Assembly: GCA_965200035.1 (NCBI GenBank)
Contig: OZ241334.1
Location: 2,604,001 to 2,668,000, forward strand
Source: UBA1952 sp965200035
Lineage (GTDB): Bacteria > Bacteroidota > Bacteroidia > Chitinophagales > Chitinophagaceae
Direction of reading: 5' to 3'
DNA length: 64,000 bases
The stretch's first letter is position 1, and each line of letters begins with the position of its first letter. Below are positions 24,568 to 34,495 of the stretch, one piece after another. The translations under genes were made by a program, and so were the position numbers. The notes beneath the pieces were generated by a model. The model had not been told where the DNA came from, did no database searches, and saw only the letters and a program-made list of their open reading frames with translations.

Positions 24568-27564
24568 ATGAAAAAGAAATTCATGTTTCTTTTAATGGCC
24601 GTGCTATGCCATATAGCGAGCTACAGCCAAAGCGTACAGCGCTTTTATCTCAGCATCAATGATGCACATTATCTGCCAATGGTAAGACCACAAAGCGGGC
24701 ATCTGCGGCTCGATTTTGAGCAGGCTGCGCTCAACAGCATTCAGGCGCGCTATACCATTTACGGGTTCAATCAGGCTTTTCCACGTTCTCGCTACGAAAT
24801 GCTGCGCAGAGTGTATTATGTAGAGGCCAACTCGCTGCAACTTATGTACGATCTGATGAACTATAGCGCTAAGGCTTATCCTCATGGCGAACAGATTTAC
24901 CAAATCAAAACAGCAGGCAATGAACCCGATGACTATTCTGTCAATAATCAATACATTGGATTTGGGTATGAAATACCGGCATTGAGAATAATTGGCGCGC
25001 TCAATGCATGGAAAGATTGTGTAGGCATTGATTCCACCCATACGCCTTATGAACCCGTAACTATTGGCATGGTTGACCGGTGGGTAGATGTGAACCAGCC
25101 TGATCTGAAAGGAAAGTTTAAACGTATCCGCTCCAATGTCATGGGCACTCCGGCAGTATATCACGGTACACAGGTAGCCGGCCTGATTGCAGCAAACACC
25201 AATAATGGTATGGGCATATCCAGCATCGGGTACAATTGTAATCTCGACCTTTCAACAAATACCAATCAGCCGGACGGCGAGTTCCTGAATATGGCGCTCG
25301 ATGGTGTCAGGGTAACCAATGGCAGCATCCTTTATGACGGTGGTTGTACTAACGATACCGATTACAATGACCAGTACCTGATCCGTGAGAACATCTATAA
25401 CGAGATTTACGAGAATGGAACAACTGCAGTATTTGCCGGTGGCAATGGCGATGGTCTTTGCAGCTCATCCTCGTATGCTTTTCCGGCATCGTTTAACCAC
25501 AATATTTCTGTGACTGGTGTTGGCACAAGTGTAAATCATAGCTATCGCACTCAGGACTGTTTTGTCTTTAATACTCCTGAGCAAGTATTCAATTACAACA
25601 GGCGTGTGGATATGGCTGCGCCAGGCTGGGACAACGTAACCACCGATACCGGCAATCACTATACCACCACCTTTGACGGTACTTCCGGTGCAGCACCGCT
25701 TGTAACCGGTACTGTTGGCCTAATGATTGCTGCCAAGCCCTGCCTATCGCCCTATCAGGTAGAATACCTGCTTAAGACAACAGGATTCAATATTGACAAC
25801 ATCCCCAATAATATCCCCTATGCAGGTAAGATTGGTAAAAGGCTAAATGCTGGCGCAGCACTTGAACAGACAAAGTTTTTTTTCAATTGCAACGACCCTG
25901 CCACCCAAACTATGTACATCGATGCCATAGGCATCAATACGATCTGCGCGCCCGGCTCTTCCAGCAATGGCGTAAAGCCACAGTTTACCCCTCATGTGGT
26001 AAATGGCAATGGTACACTTAAATATCACTGGGAGCCTGTGCCGGGCAATGCCGCTATTCTTGATGATTACAATATTGCCAACCCCACCATCACCAGCATT
26101 AATACCCTGGCCGGTACGGATACCTTTTACTTTCAGCTCACCGTATATGATGGCTCTATGGTACAGAAGGTAGCCAGCAGGTTTGTAAAAGGCAGGCTGA
26201 AGTTCAGCGGCTATGATCTGGCTATGCAGGATGCAGGGCTGGATATGATGGATGAGCCGAGCAGCATGACCAATGTGGACCTTACCAACTGGCAGATATG
26301 GCAAAGCCCCGACATCTGGAACCGCCGCACGGCCGATGGTGTGCGTGAGCACGAAAACCCGGAATACTTCAAGAACGGTGACCCTAATTATATGTATGTG
26401 CGCATCCGTAACATAGGCTGCGCTGCCTCTCCATCAGATGCTGTAGCCAGGCTCTACTGGACGCTATTCTCCACCGGCGAGCAATGGCCTGCCGACTGGA
26501 CTACGCGCCAGCTTCCGGCCGCTGCGGGCGGCACGCTTGCTGCCGGTGGCGAGATCACCCCACAAGCCGGCATCAGTATACCTGTACTGAACCCCGGCGA
26601 TACATTTGTAACTAACCATGAGTGGTATCCGAAAAAGCCGGAGGATTACCTGAATGGCGGTACGGAAGTAGAGGTCTGCGGCCTTGCGCGTATAGTAGAG
26701 CCATCTGCTGCGCAGGAAGGTATGTATGCTACAGAAGTCAACCGTACTACCACCAATGTGCATAACAATAATAATGTGGTGACCAGGAATTTTATTCTGG
26801 TAAATCTCGGTCATCGCGGCACTAACCGCCCCGACCTGCATCACATTTTTGTAGGCAATGGCGAGCGCGTAGCATTGGCTACGAGGCTGGAGCTGATTAC
26901 CGATAAAGACGTCCATCGGCATCTGGCCGGTAACCTTTCAGAGTTTGTATATGCTAAGGTTGATTTAGGCGGCCTTTATGACCGTTGGGCTGCAGCGGGT
27001 AAGAAGGGCAATTATGCCAGTGCGGATGATGAGGGAAAAACAGTTTTATATGATCCTTCCACACCGCTCAGTCTGGAAGGCATTGTGCTGAATCCCGGCG
27101 AGATGCTGCCGGTAAATATTTCCTTTGTGCTGCGCGACGGCGTGGCGGTGCCATTTGACGTGCCCATGCAACAGGTACACTTCCGCCAGTTTATGGTAGA
27201 GGAAGGCAAAGGTGAAATGCTTTACGGCAATGTAAGTTTTGGTCTGCAGATTGCTATGGATGATGATGCCAGGCCACAAAGCCGTGGAATGAGCAGTACC
27301 GGCACAGGCTATGAAATTGCTTCACGGTACAGCGTATATCCAAATCCTGTTTCCGGTATGCTGAGCATTGTGGATGGGGATGTGCAGCGTGGCGCAAAGA
27401 CTCTGTTTGAATTGACAGATGTAACCGGCAAGGTGCTGATCTCTAAAGAGCTGACCAACAGTAAAGAATCTGTAAACGTAAGCCAGCTTGCCAGCGGCAT
27501 TTATCTCTATCGCATGGTAAGTGACGGATGTGTTACAGGCAAAGGCAAGGTTGTGAAAGAATAG
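24568..27564 (+). CDS. T9SS-secreted subtilisin-like (S8) serine protease
   Basis: The 998-residue protein has a signal peptide (through about SYSQS) and a catalytic S8 domain at roughly 145-430. Asp170 sits in GMVDRWVDVNQPDL, His199 in YHGTQVAGLIAAN, and Ser373 in FDGTSGAAPLVTG, so the triad is complete; the Asp motif is unusual in that VDRWVD replaces the common DTGVD. An oxyanion-hole Asn may lie in FAGGNGDG. A PKD-like segment follows near 465-550 (PHVVNGNGTLKYHWEPV), then beta-rich domains, and a T9SS type A domain at the end (YSVYPNPVSGMLSI, ASGIYLYRMVSDG). It should act outside the cell on proteins or peptides. A hairpin follows the stop. Confidence 0.88.
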   Translation: MKKKFMFLLMAVLCHIASYSQSVQRFYLSINDAHYLPMVRPQSGHLRLDFEQAALNSIQARYTIYGFNQAFPRSRYEMLRRVYYVEANSLQLMYDLMNYSAKAYPHGEQIYQIKTAGNEPDDYSVNNQYIGFGYEIPALRIIGALNAWKDCVGIDSTHTPYEPVTIGMVDRWVDVNQPDLKGKFKRIRSNVMGTPAVYHGTQVAGLIAANTNNGMGISSIGYNCNLDLSTNTNQPDGEFLNMALDGVRVTNGSILYDGGCTNDTDYNDQYLIRENIYNEIYENGTTAVFAGGNGDGLCSSSSYAFPASFNHNISVTGVGTSVNHSYRTQDCFVFNTPEQVFNYNRRVDMAAPGWDNVTTDTGNHYTTTFDGTSGAAPLVTGTVGLMIAAKPCLSPYQVEYLLKTTGFNIDNIPNNIPYAGKIGKRLNAGAALEQTKFFFNCNDPATQTMYIDAIGINTICAPGSSSNGVKPQFTPHVVNGNGTLKYHWEPVPGNAAILDDYNIANPTITSINTLAGTDTFYFQLTVYDGSMVQKVASRFVKGRLKFSGYDLAMQDAGLDMMDEPSSMTNVDLTNWQIWQSPDIWNRRTADGVREHENPEYFKNGDPNYMYVRIRNIGCAASPSDAVARLYWTLFSTGEQWPADWTTRQLPAAAGGTLAAGGEITPQAGISIPVLNPGDTFVTNHEWYPKKPEDYLNGGTEVEVCGLARIVEPSAAQEGMYATEVNRTTTNVHNNNNVVTRNFILVNLGHRGTNRPDLHHIFVGNGERVALATRLELITDKDVHRHLAGNLSEFVYAKVDLGGLYDRWAAAGKKGNYASADDEGKTVLYDPSTPLSLEGIVLNPGEMLPVNISFVLRDGVAVPFDVPMQQVHFRQFMVEEGKGEMLYGNVSFGLQIAMDDDARPQSRGMSSTGTGYEIASRYSVYPNPVSGMLSIVDGDVQRGAKTLFELTDVTGKVLISKELTNSKESVNVSQLASGIYLYRMVSDGCVTGKGKVVKE

Positions 27565-27624
27565 TATTGAGCATTGAGCAATAAAAGAAATAATTGAGGT
27601 AACGCGATATATGGTGCATAGTTG

Positions 27625-27652
27625 AGCCGGTCTGAAGCAGACCGGCTTTTTT
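27625..27652 (+). terminator. Rho-independent terminator after the S8 protease
   Basis: AGCCGGTCTG and CAGACCGGCT form a 10-bp stem with a three-base loop followed by six Ts in all, 61 bases past the stop. Confidence 0.85.
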
Positions 27653-27822
27653 AGGTGCATGATCCCTAAAAAGCCTACGGCAATGCCAAACAAAATAATC
27701 AGGCTTCCTGCCGACCAAATGCGCAGGCGCATAACATTAAGTTCTCCCTATCATCATTTGTCATTAACTATTTGACAATACTGGCCGGATATTTTCGCCC
27801 CATCAAATCATCCAGCCAAAAC

Positions 27823-30800
27823 ATGAAGAAACATTTACGAATTGCCGCGGCATGCCTGAGCCTGCTCGGCTGCTCTGGTATGGTGGCCGATGCACAGATC
27901 ACACTGCTGAAGGATTACAAAAACTACACTTCAGCACCGATCGGTGTATTTCAGGGCATCAACTACCGCGAAGCGGGCTTTTCAGCGCTCTATTCCATTC
28001 CCGGCACCAACGGGAAGGAGTTCTGGATCTGCTCTGACCGCGGAGTGAATATTGACTGCGCCAATGCAAACCCGGCAGGCTGTACCCCTATGTATGACAA
28101 GCTGTATGGCTTTGCCGGCTATGCTCCCAAGATTCACCGCGTGCGGGTAAACGGAGATTCGGTGCAGATCCTGCAAACGATTACCATGAAGCGCCCGAAC
28201 GGCACGAATGCAACGGGTGTGCTGAACCCAACCGGCTATGGCAGCACGGCTACGGAAGAAGCTTCTACAGATACCGTTCTGAACTGTGCCAACTATGCAG
28301 CCAAGCTTGCTCCAAAAGATATCTGGGCGATTGATGCGGAAGCCATCGCGGTAGATAAGGATGGTTATTTCTGGATTTCTGAAGAAGGCGGACCAACCAT
28401 CTGGAAGCTGAATAAGAATGGAGTGGTGGTAAAGCGCTATACGCCTTTTGCCAACCTTCCGGGTGCACAGGCGATCGATGTTCAGATTGATACGGCTTTT
28501 AAATACCGCAAGAATAACCGTGGCTTTGAGAACCTGACCATCGCGCCAAATGGTAAGATCTATGCGCTCATTCAGAGCCCGCTGCTTTACCCGACCAAGG
28601 CGATTGGCGAGGCATCGCAGGTACACCGGATGCTGGAGATAGACCCTGCTACGAATGCTACCCGCATGATGGTGTATATGAATGATGGGGTGATCGGCGC
28701 TGCCGGCGCTAACCAGATTCGCCTGCAGGACTGGAAGCTGGGGGATATGACCGCCATCAACGATACTACGTTCCTGGTATTGGAAGCTGCCGCAAGAGGC
28801 ACTACCGATATCAAGCGGATGTACAAGATCAATATTACGGGCGCTACTTCAGTAACATCGGGCCTGTACGGCACGCAGACTGTTGAATCGCTGACCGATT
28901 CTGCCGGTCTTGCAGGCAAGGGCATTGTGCCGGTGAAGAAGACTTTGTTTATGAACCTGCTGGCCAATGGATGGCCATCATCGCTGGACAAGGCAGAAGG
29001 CCTTACCATTATTAATGACAGCACTATTGCGCTTTGCAATGACAATGATTATGGTCAGTCATGCCCGCTGGCAAATGGTATTGGTATTGCAACAAATAAC
29101 CTGAGCCACCTGATCGTTTACGGACTGCAGGGCGCCAATAAGCTTACTTATTTCCAGCGTACTCAGCCTACTTATTCGCAGGGTATCACTGGTCCGAGCA
29201 CTTCTACTACTCCTTACCTGGTACCTACTATCCCTAATGCTTCTACCACATCGATCATGACGGTGGGCGATGCTGCTCCTAACGGCTACAAAATGGTTGG
29301 TATCCCGGATGGCCTCGGCGCATTTGACAACGGCAATGGCACATTCACCCTGGTAATGAACCATGAGATCGGCACTGCCGGTACGCCTCCTGTGCCATTG
29401 GGCAGTGTTCGTGCGCATGGCTCTGCCGGCGCATTTGTATCGAAATGGATCATTGACAAGAATACTTTGTCTGTACTCAGCGGCGCTGATCTGATCCAGA
29501 CCATCAAGCTCTGGAATCCTGCTACGAATAGCTATATCAGCTATAATGGTACGTTCCCGACTTCGCTGGCTGCGCTGAACCGTTTCTGCTCTGCAGACCT
29601 TGCACCTGTTTCTGCTTTTTATAATGACCTGACCGGTAAAGGAACGCAGGAGCGCATCTTTATGAATGGTGAAGAGAGCGGTAATGAAGGCCGTGCTTTC
29701 GGCCACATCATTACCGGGCCCAATGGAGGCAATTCTTATGAGCTTCCTTACCTTGGCAAGTTCTCATGGGAAAATGCGGTGGCCAGTCCGCGCATGTCTG
29801 ATACCACAGTTGTTGCCGGTATGGATGATGCTACTCCGGGCCAGGTTTACTTCTACATGGGTGCCAAGACTACTACAGGTACTGAAATTGAAAAAGCAGG
29901 TCTGGCCGGTGGTCACCTGTACAGCGTAGCGGTGAACGGACTGCTGACAGAAGCGAGCGCCAGCACCCCTGCGGCCAATACGCCATTCTCTATGGTAGAT
30001 CTCGGTCTGGTACAGAATATGACGGGCACTACCCTGAACTCAAACAGCAATAATGCGGGTGTAACTACCTTCCTGCGTCCGGAAGATGGTGCATGGGACC
30101 CTTCTAATCCTTCTGATTTTTACTTCAATACTACGGATGCGTTCAACGCACCGAGCCGCCTCTGGAAGCTGCATTTTGCCAATCCCGGAAATATCACACA
30201 GGGCGGTACGATCACTGCTGTGCTGGATGGTACGGAAGGACAGCAGATGCTGGATAATATGGCGATCGACAACTCAGGCCACATCATATTGGTGGAAGAC
30301 GTAGGCAGCAATGCACACGTAGGCAAGGTATGGGAATACACGATTGCCACCGATGCGCTGAAGCAGATTGCATCCCACGACTCTACGCGCTTCTATACCG
30401 GCGGCGCCAACTTCCTGACGATTGATGAAGAAGCTTCCGGCCAGATAGATGTACAGAATATTCTGGGTCCTGGTATGTTCCTTACTTCCGTACAGGCGCA
30501 CTATAATATTCCGGGTGAACTGGTAGAAGGTGGTCAGCTGCTGGCGCTCTACAATCCGGGTACGGCTCTTGCCAATCCTGAGATTGCGCTGCAGGGTAAT
30601 AACATTACGATCGTTGACGGCAGCACTACACCTGTAACTACCAACAATACAGACTTCGGCAATGTGAATACCGGCGCGTCCATCACTAAGACGTTCAGCA
30701 TTATGAACAGTGGCCCGGGCAGCCTGGTAGTGAACGGCATCAGCTTTACGGGTACCAATGCTGCGGCTTATACACTGGTGACACCACCTGCATTCCCGCT

Positions 30801-31602
30801 GACGCTGGCTGCCAATGCATCTCAGACGATCACTATTCAATTCCTGCCTGCTACGGACGGCGCAAAGAATGCTACGCTGAATATCATGAGCAATGACCTG
30901 GATGAGCAGACTTACGATGTAGCGCTGAAAGGCACTGGCGTATCTCCGGACATCCGCGTAGCGGGCAACAATGTGGTGATTACAGATGGCGACCCTACTG
31001 CGGGCCCGGCCAACAATACGGACTTCGGTACGGTGAATACGGGCAGCAATGTGATGAAGACTTTTATGATCCGCAATACCGGCGCAGGTGAGCTGAAAGT
31101 TTCAGGTATCACCTTCACGGGCACTCAGTCTGCTGAGTTTACGCTTGCAGGCGCGCCGGCCTTCCCGCTGACTATAGCAGGTGTCGATTCTCAGGCCATA
31201 ACGGTACAGTTTGCACCAACTGCGCAGGGCATCCGCACGGCTACTATGAATGTCGCTTCCAATGATGCCGATGCAGCTACTTATGATTTTGCGATTCAGG
31301 GTATAGGCCGCAGTGCAACAGGTATCGCTTCTGTAAACGGCGACAACTCTTTTGCGAAGCTTTATCCTAACCCAACCAGCGAAGCGGCTACTGTAGCCAT
31401 TACACTGAAAAAAGAAGAGCGCGTGATTGTAAGCATGTTCAGCATAGATGGTAAGGAAATGATCAAAGCCGTTGACCAGAAAATGCAGGCCGGCGAACAG
31501 CAGATCGTGTTGAATACATCATCCCTGCCAGGCGGTACTTATTTCGTGCAGATCGCTACGGATAGTCAGGTAACCAAGATGAAGCTTTCAGTAGCTCACT
31601 AA
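27823..31602 (+). CDS. T9SS-secreted phytase-like / PhoX (DUF839)-like protein with choice-of-anchor D domains
   Basis: From ATG 27823 (MKKHLRIAAACLSLLGC...) the protein is 1259 residues; the open frame begins earlier at 27772, but only the later start gives a signal peptide (cleaved near VADAQ). Part 1, roughly 30-420, is an esterase-like domain of the phytase family (FSALYSIPGTNG, IDAEAIAVDKDGYFWISEEGGPTIWKL, GFENLTIAPNGKIYALIQSP). Part 2, roughly 455-905, resembles the DUF839/PhoX alkaline phosphatase family (GDAAPNGYKMVGIPDGLGAF, TFTLVMNHEIG, FLRPEDGAWDPSNPSDFYF). Two choice-of-anchor D modules (residues ~930-1040 and ~1050-1160) and a T9SS domain (AKLYPNPTSE, PGGTYFVQIATD) follow. It is probably a surface phosphatase releasing phosphate from phytate-like or other phosphoesters; catalysis is inferred. 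Confidence 0.82.
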   Translation: MKKHLRIAAACLSLLGCSGMVADAQITLLKDYKNYTSAPIGVFQGINYREAGFSALYSIPGTNGKEFWICSDRGVNIDCANANPAGCTPMYDKLYGFAGYAPKIHRVRVNGDSVQILQTITMKRPNGTNATGVLNPTGYGSTATEEASTDTVLNCANYAAKLAPKDIWAIDAEAIAVDKDGYFWISEEGGPTIWKLNKNGVVVKRYTPFANLPGAQAIDVQIDTAFKYRKNNRGFENLTIAPNGKIYALIQSPLLYPTKAIGEASQVHRMLEIDPATNATRMMVYMNDGVIGAAGANQIRLQDWKLGDMTAINDTTFLVLEAAARGTTDIKRMYKINITGATSVTSGLYGTQTVESLTDSAGLAGKGIVPVKKTLFMNLLANGWPSSLDKAEGLTIINDSTIALCNDNDYGQSCPLANGIGIATNNLSHLIVYGLQGANKLTYFQRTQPTYSQGITGPSTSTTPYLVPTIPNASTTSIMTVGDAAPNGYKMVGIPDGLGAFDNGNGTFTLVMNHEIGTAGTPPVPLGSVRAHGSAGAFVSKWIIDKNTLSVLSGADLIQTIKLWNPATNSYISYNGTFPTSLAALNRFCSADLAPVSAFYNDLTGKGTQERIFMNGEESGNEGRAFGHIITGPNGGNSYELPYLGKFSWENAVASPRMSDTTVVAGMDDATPGQVYFYMGAKTTTGTEIEKAGLAGGHLYSVAVNGLLTEASASTPAANTPFSMVDLGLVQNMTGTTLNSNSNNAGVTTFLRPEDGAWDPSNPSDFYFNTTDAFNAPSRLWKLHFANPGNITQGGTITAVLDGTEGQQMLDNMAIDNSGHIILVEDVGSNAHVGKVWEYTIATDALKQIASHDSTRFYTGGANFLTIDEEASGQIDVQNILGPGMFLTSVQAHYNIPGELVEGGQLLALYNPGTALANPEIALQGNNITIVDGSTTPVTTNNTDFGNVNTGASITKTFSIMNSGPGSLVVNGISFTGTNAAAYTLVTPPAFPLTLAANASQTITIQFLPATDGAKNATLNIMSNDLDEQTYDVALKGTGVSPDIRVAGNNVVITDGDPTAGPANNTDFGTVNTGSNVMKTFMIRNTGAGELKVSGITFTGTQSAEFTLAGAPAFPLTIAGVDSQAITVQFAPTAQGIRTATMNVASNDADAATYDFAIQGIGRSATGIASVNGDNSFAKLYPNPTSEAATVAITLKKEERVIVSMFSIDGKEMIKAVDQKMQAGEQQIVLNTSSLPGGTYFVQIATDSQVTKMKLSVAH

Positions 31603-31642
31603 TAGGCTGCTGATCGTTGAGGTCAATTATTTTAAAACAAAT

Positions 31643-31673
31643 AACGGGATGCGCTGTAACGGCGTATCCCGTT
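31643..31673 (+). terminator. Likely terminator after the phytase/PhoX-like gene
   Basis: AACGGGATGCGC and GGCGTATCCCGTT pair with one mismatch; CTATCATTTTT follows. It starts 41 bases after the stop and separates the gene from the di-haem peroxidase. Confidence 0.6.
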
Positions 31674-31708
31674 CTATCATTTTTCTGAACAGCCATTAAT
31701 AAACGCGG

Positions 31709-33628
31709 ATGAAGAGAAACATTACCTGCTCTTTATGTTTTATGCTGATCCTGCTGCTGATATTTTCTTTCAGGGAAAATCCGCAGGCTTATGTAAATGT
31801 CTATCATGAGCGGATAGCCGGCTTCAATGCGAAGCAGGCTGCGTTGATGCAGCTTATTCAGCGAAGCGATCTTACCGATATACATGATGTGCAATGCATC
31901 CAGCATGAGCTGCAGGAAGCGCGCAACAGCCTGAAAAGCGTTGACTTCTGGCTGCGCTATTTTGAGCCTGTTACTTATAAAAAAATCAATGGGCCATTGC
32001 CGGTAGAATGGGAGACAGAAGTGTTCGAGAAATTTGAAAAGCCCTATAAGCGCGAAGGCGCGGGCCTCACGCTGGCTCAGCTTTATCTGGATGAGCCGGT
32101 TATCATTAAAGACACGCTTCTTTCACTGATCCGTTCTTCGATCCATTCAATGCCGGTTTACAGCGCTGATTCGATTACCAGAAATCTCAATACTTACCAT
32201 CATTTTTTTCTTTGCAACCGGCTTTATCTGCTGAATCTTGCCGCAATTTATACCACCGGTTTTGAATGCCCCGATACCGCGCAGATTATTCCTGAGCTGC
32301 GCATTCTACTTTCAGAAACAGCGCAAAATTATACTGCTTTTAACGAATCTTTTCCTGCCACGCCGCTTTCTGAGGCTTATCTGGCGCTCTATCACAAAGC
32401 CGTTGTATTCGCGCAATCGCAGCCATCGGATTACAGCCGCTTCGATCATTTTACTTTTATCAAAGATTATGTGAATCCGCTGTATGCACTAAACCAGCAA
32501 TTCATTGCCGGCTACAATGTGGTGACGCGCAGCCTGGTAGATTATTCGATCAATAAGGCTGCTACTTCTATCTTCAGCAAGAATATTTATAACGGGCAAA
32601 ACCCTAAAGGCATTTTTCTCCGGGTAAAGGATAGCACGGCGCTTGCAGATATGGAGCGCCTGGGCAAGCTGCTTTTTTATGATCCTATTCTTTCGGGCAA
32701 CAACATGCGCAGCTGTGTATCCTGCCATAAGCCCGACCAGTACTTTACAGATACAGCTTCGGCTGCTTCTTTTGCTTACAATCACCGTGATTTTCTGCCG
32801 CGCAATTCACCTTCCCTATTGAATGCTGAGTTCAATCACCTGATTATGCTCGATGGCAAGCATTTCAGCCTGCAGCACCAGACGCAGGAAGTAGTGACCA
32901 ATCCCGCAGAGATGGGCAGCGATGCAACTGATTTGCTTAAAAAAGTATTGAGCTGCAAAGAATACAGCAGGAGCTTTAAAAAGCTTTTGCAATACACGCC
33001 GCAGGAACCGGAGATAACGTTTGAGCATCTGGCCTCTGTGCTTACTTATTATTACAGCCGCTTCAGCAGGCATGATGCTGCGTTCGATGAGGCAGTGAAC
33101 GGTAGCAAATATCTGAATGCGTCTGCCAGAGAAGGCTTCAACATTTTTATGAGCAAGGCGCAGTGTGGCACCTGTCATTTCGTGCCCCAGTTCAATGGGG
33201 TAAAGCCGCCCTTCGTTGGCTCTGAATTTGAAGTGCTGGGCGTACCTGAAGATGCGGGCTATATAGCGCTCAGCAAAGACAGCGGACGATACAGCGTAAA
33301 TCCTGCTACCGAAACACTTCATGCTTTCCGTACCGGATCGCTGCGCAATGCTGCGCACACCGCACCTTACATGCACAATGGCGTGTTCAAAACCCTGAAT
33401 GAAGTCATTGATTTTTATGATGCCGGCGGCGGCGTGGGGCATGGCCTTTCTGTACCTAATCAAACGCTGTCTGCCGATTCCCTGAAGCTGACGGTGCGTG
33501 AGAAAAGCAACCTGATCGCCTTTATCCGGTCGCTGGATGAGCCTGTTCAGCCCGGCCTGCCACCTGCTTCGCTGCCTGTATCCGATATCAAAGCGCTTAA
33601 CCGCAGGAAGCCCGGCGGTGATTATTAA
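31709..33628 (+). CDS. Di-haem cytochrome c peroxidase / MauG-family protein with N-terminal helical extension
   Basis: The 639-residue protein has a short N-terminal hydrophobic signal (CFMLILLLIFSF). Two c-type haem sites are present: CVSCH (C336, C339, H340) and CGTCH (C486, C489, H490). These lie in a MauG/CCP-type di-haem domain of about 330 residues (LGKLLFYDPILSGNNMRSCVSCH, AFRTGSLRNAAHTAPYMHNGVFKTLNEVIDFYD). The preceding 300 residues are all-helical and look like the extra domain seen in Bacteroidota relatives of this family. Such proteins reduce hydrogen peroxide or oxidise a partner in the periplasm using electrons from cytochrome c. A small cytochrome c gene follows 13 bases later, and a phytase/PhoX-type gene precedes it. 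Confidence 0.85.
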   Translation: MKRNITCSLCFMLILLLIFSFRENPQAYVNVYHERIAGFNAKQAALMQLIQRSDLTDIHDVQCIQHELQEARNSLKSVDFWLRYFEPVTYKKINGPLPVEWETEVFEKFEKPYKREGAGLTLAQLYLDEPVIIKDTLLSLIRSSIHSMPVYSADSITRNLNTYHHFFLCNRLYLLNLAAIYTTGFECPDTAQIIPELRILLSETAQNYTAFNESFPATPLSEAYLALYHKAVVFAQSQPSDYSRFDHFTFIKDYVNPLYALNQQFIAGYNVVTRSLVDYSINKAATSIFSKNIYNGQNPKGIFLRVKDSTALADMERLGKLLFYDPILSGNNMRSCVSCHKPDQYFTDTASAASFAYNHRDFLPRNSPSLLNAEFNHLIMLDGKHFSLQHQTQEVVTNPAEMGSDATDLLKKVLSCKEYSRSFKKLLQYTPQEPEITFEHLASVLTYYYSRFSRHDAAFDEAVNGSKYLNASAREGFNIFMSKAQCGTCHFVPQFNGVKPPFVGSEFEVLGVPEDAGYIALSKDSGRYSVNPATETLHAFRTGSLRNAAHTAPYMHNGVFKTLNEVIDFYDAGGGVGHGLSVPNQTLSADSLKLTVREKSNLIAFIRSLDEPVQPGLPPASLPVSDIKALNRRKPGGDY

Positions 33629-33641
33629 AAACTGTTTTTCT

Positions 33642-34043
33642 ATGAAAGTGAAAATGATATTACTGCTCACCGCTATGGCCGCTTTTGTGTGGATACAATG
33701 CTTTGCCCGAAAGAAAGAAGTGGCCTATGAATTTCCTGATGCAATGGCCGCGCCCATACAGGCAGCATTTGCACAGCAATGCGAGAAAGGACTGGTGCTC
33801 TACCAAATCAATTGTTCCCGCTGCCATGATGTGGCACAGGGTAAGAAAATGCTGGTACCTGATTTTACCCCGGAGCAATTAGTAGGCTATGAGCTGCGCG
33901 TGATCAACCCCAAGCATGAAAGCGACCTGCCCGAAACGACTGTGAGCGCGGAAGAGCTGGGCCAGATCATGACCTTCCTGACTTATAAAAAGAAGAGTGG
34001 AATCCTGGTAAAGAAGCCTGTAGCCACAGACACAAAGCAGTAA
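33642..34043 (+). CDS. Small periplasmic or membrane-anchored cytochrome c
   Basis: The 133-residue protein starts at ATG 33642, 13 bases after the peroxidase stop; the frame is open further upstream, but that part overlaps the peroxidase. It has a hydrophobic N-terminal signal (MKVKMILLLTAMAAFVW) and one haem-binding site CSRCH (C58, C61, H62). A possible distal Met ligand is in GQIMTFLTYKKKS. The layout is that of a class I-type small cytochrome c of Bacteroidota. The short gap shows co-transcription with the di-haem peroxidase, so it is probably its electron donor or acceptor. It ends six bases before a convergent gene. Confidence 0.82.
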   Translation: MKVKMILLLTAMAAFVWIQCFARKKEVAYEFPDAMAAPIQAAFAQQCEKGLVLYQINCSRCHDVAQGKKMLVPDFTPEQLVGYELRVINPKHESDLPETTVSAEELGQIMTFLTYKKKSGILVKKPVATDTKQ

Positions 34044-34049
34044 TCGGAT

Positions 34050-34349
34050 TCAGGCATTCTGCCGGTGCCTGATGATTTCCTGCAGCAGATTATTGGTATT
34101 GATGAATAGCGCTAAGTACGCTTCTTCCCGCAGCCCGTTGTTGATATTGTGCTCTATTACAATCATGCTTTCCTTATACTGAATGAGGTTGGCAGCGGGC
34201 ACAACATTGGCTGCGGATAGATGATAAATGGCATCCCGGAAATCGGTTAATAATTTCGTCAGCTCGGGTATCCCGTACGTTCGCAAAGCCATCAGGGAAG
34301 AGGTAATGGCTTTGATGCGCTCCATATAATTTTCTGCCTGCAGTGTCAT
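34050..34349 (-). CDS. Small helical protein of unknown function
   Basis: I do not recognise the family. The start is taken at ATG 34349 (MTLQAENYMERIK), giving 99 residues; an in-frame start at 34388 would add 13 residues lacking helical character. The chain is almost wholly helical and amphipathic (AITSSLMALRTYGIPELTKLL, ESMIVIEHNINNGLREEAYLAL), with no cysteine, signal peptide or membrane segment, so it is probably a small cytoplasmic four-helix or coiled-coil protein. It ends seven bases from the convergent cytochrome c gene. The AT-rich gap upstream separates it from RNase D. Confidence 0.5.
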   Translation of the reverse strand: MTLQAENYMERIKAITSSLMALRTYGIPELTKLLTDFRDAIYHLSAANVVPAANLIQYKESMIVIEHNINNGLREEAYLALFINTNNLLQEIIRHRQNA

Positions 34350-34495
34350 ATCGGTACGAAATGTACAATATGTTATTGTATTCCACATTGTTTTTTCTTA
34401 ATAATTAAGAATCAATATTTTCTGTGGAAAAAACATTAAAAATAGCTGTCTGTAGCAATTTAGACAGAAAGATTATTCAGAAAAAAAATCTGACA

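Noticed and set aside
27772..27822. Seventeen-codon N-terminal extension of the phytase/PhoX-like protein
   Set aside because: It would bury the signal peptide; ATG 27823 gives a normal Sec signal.
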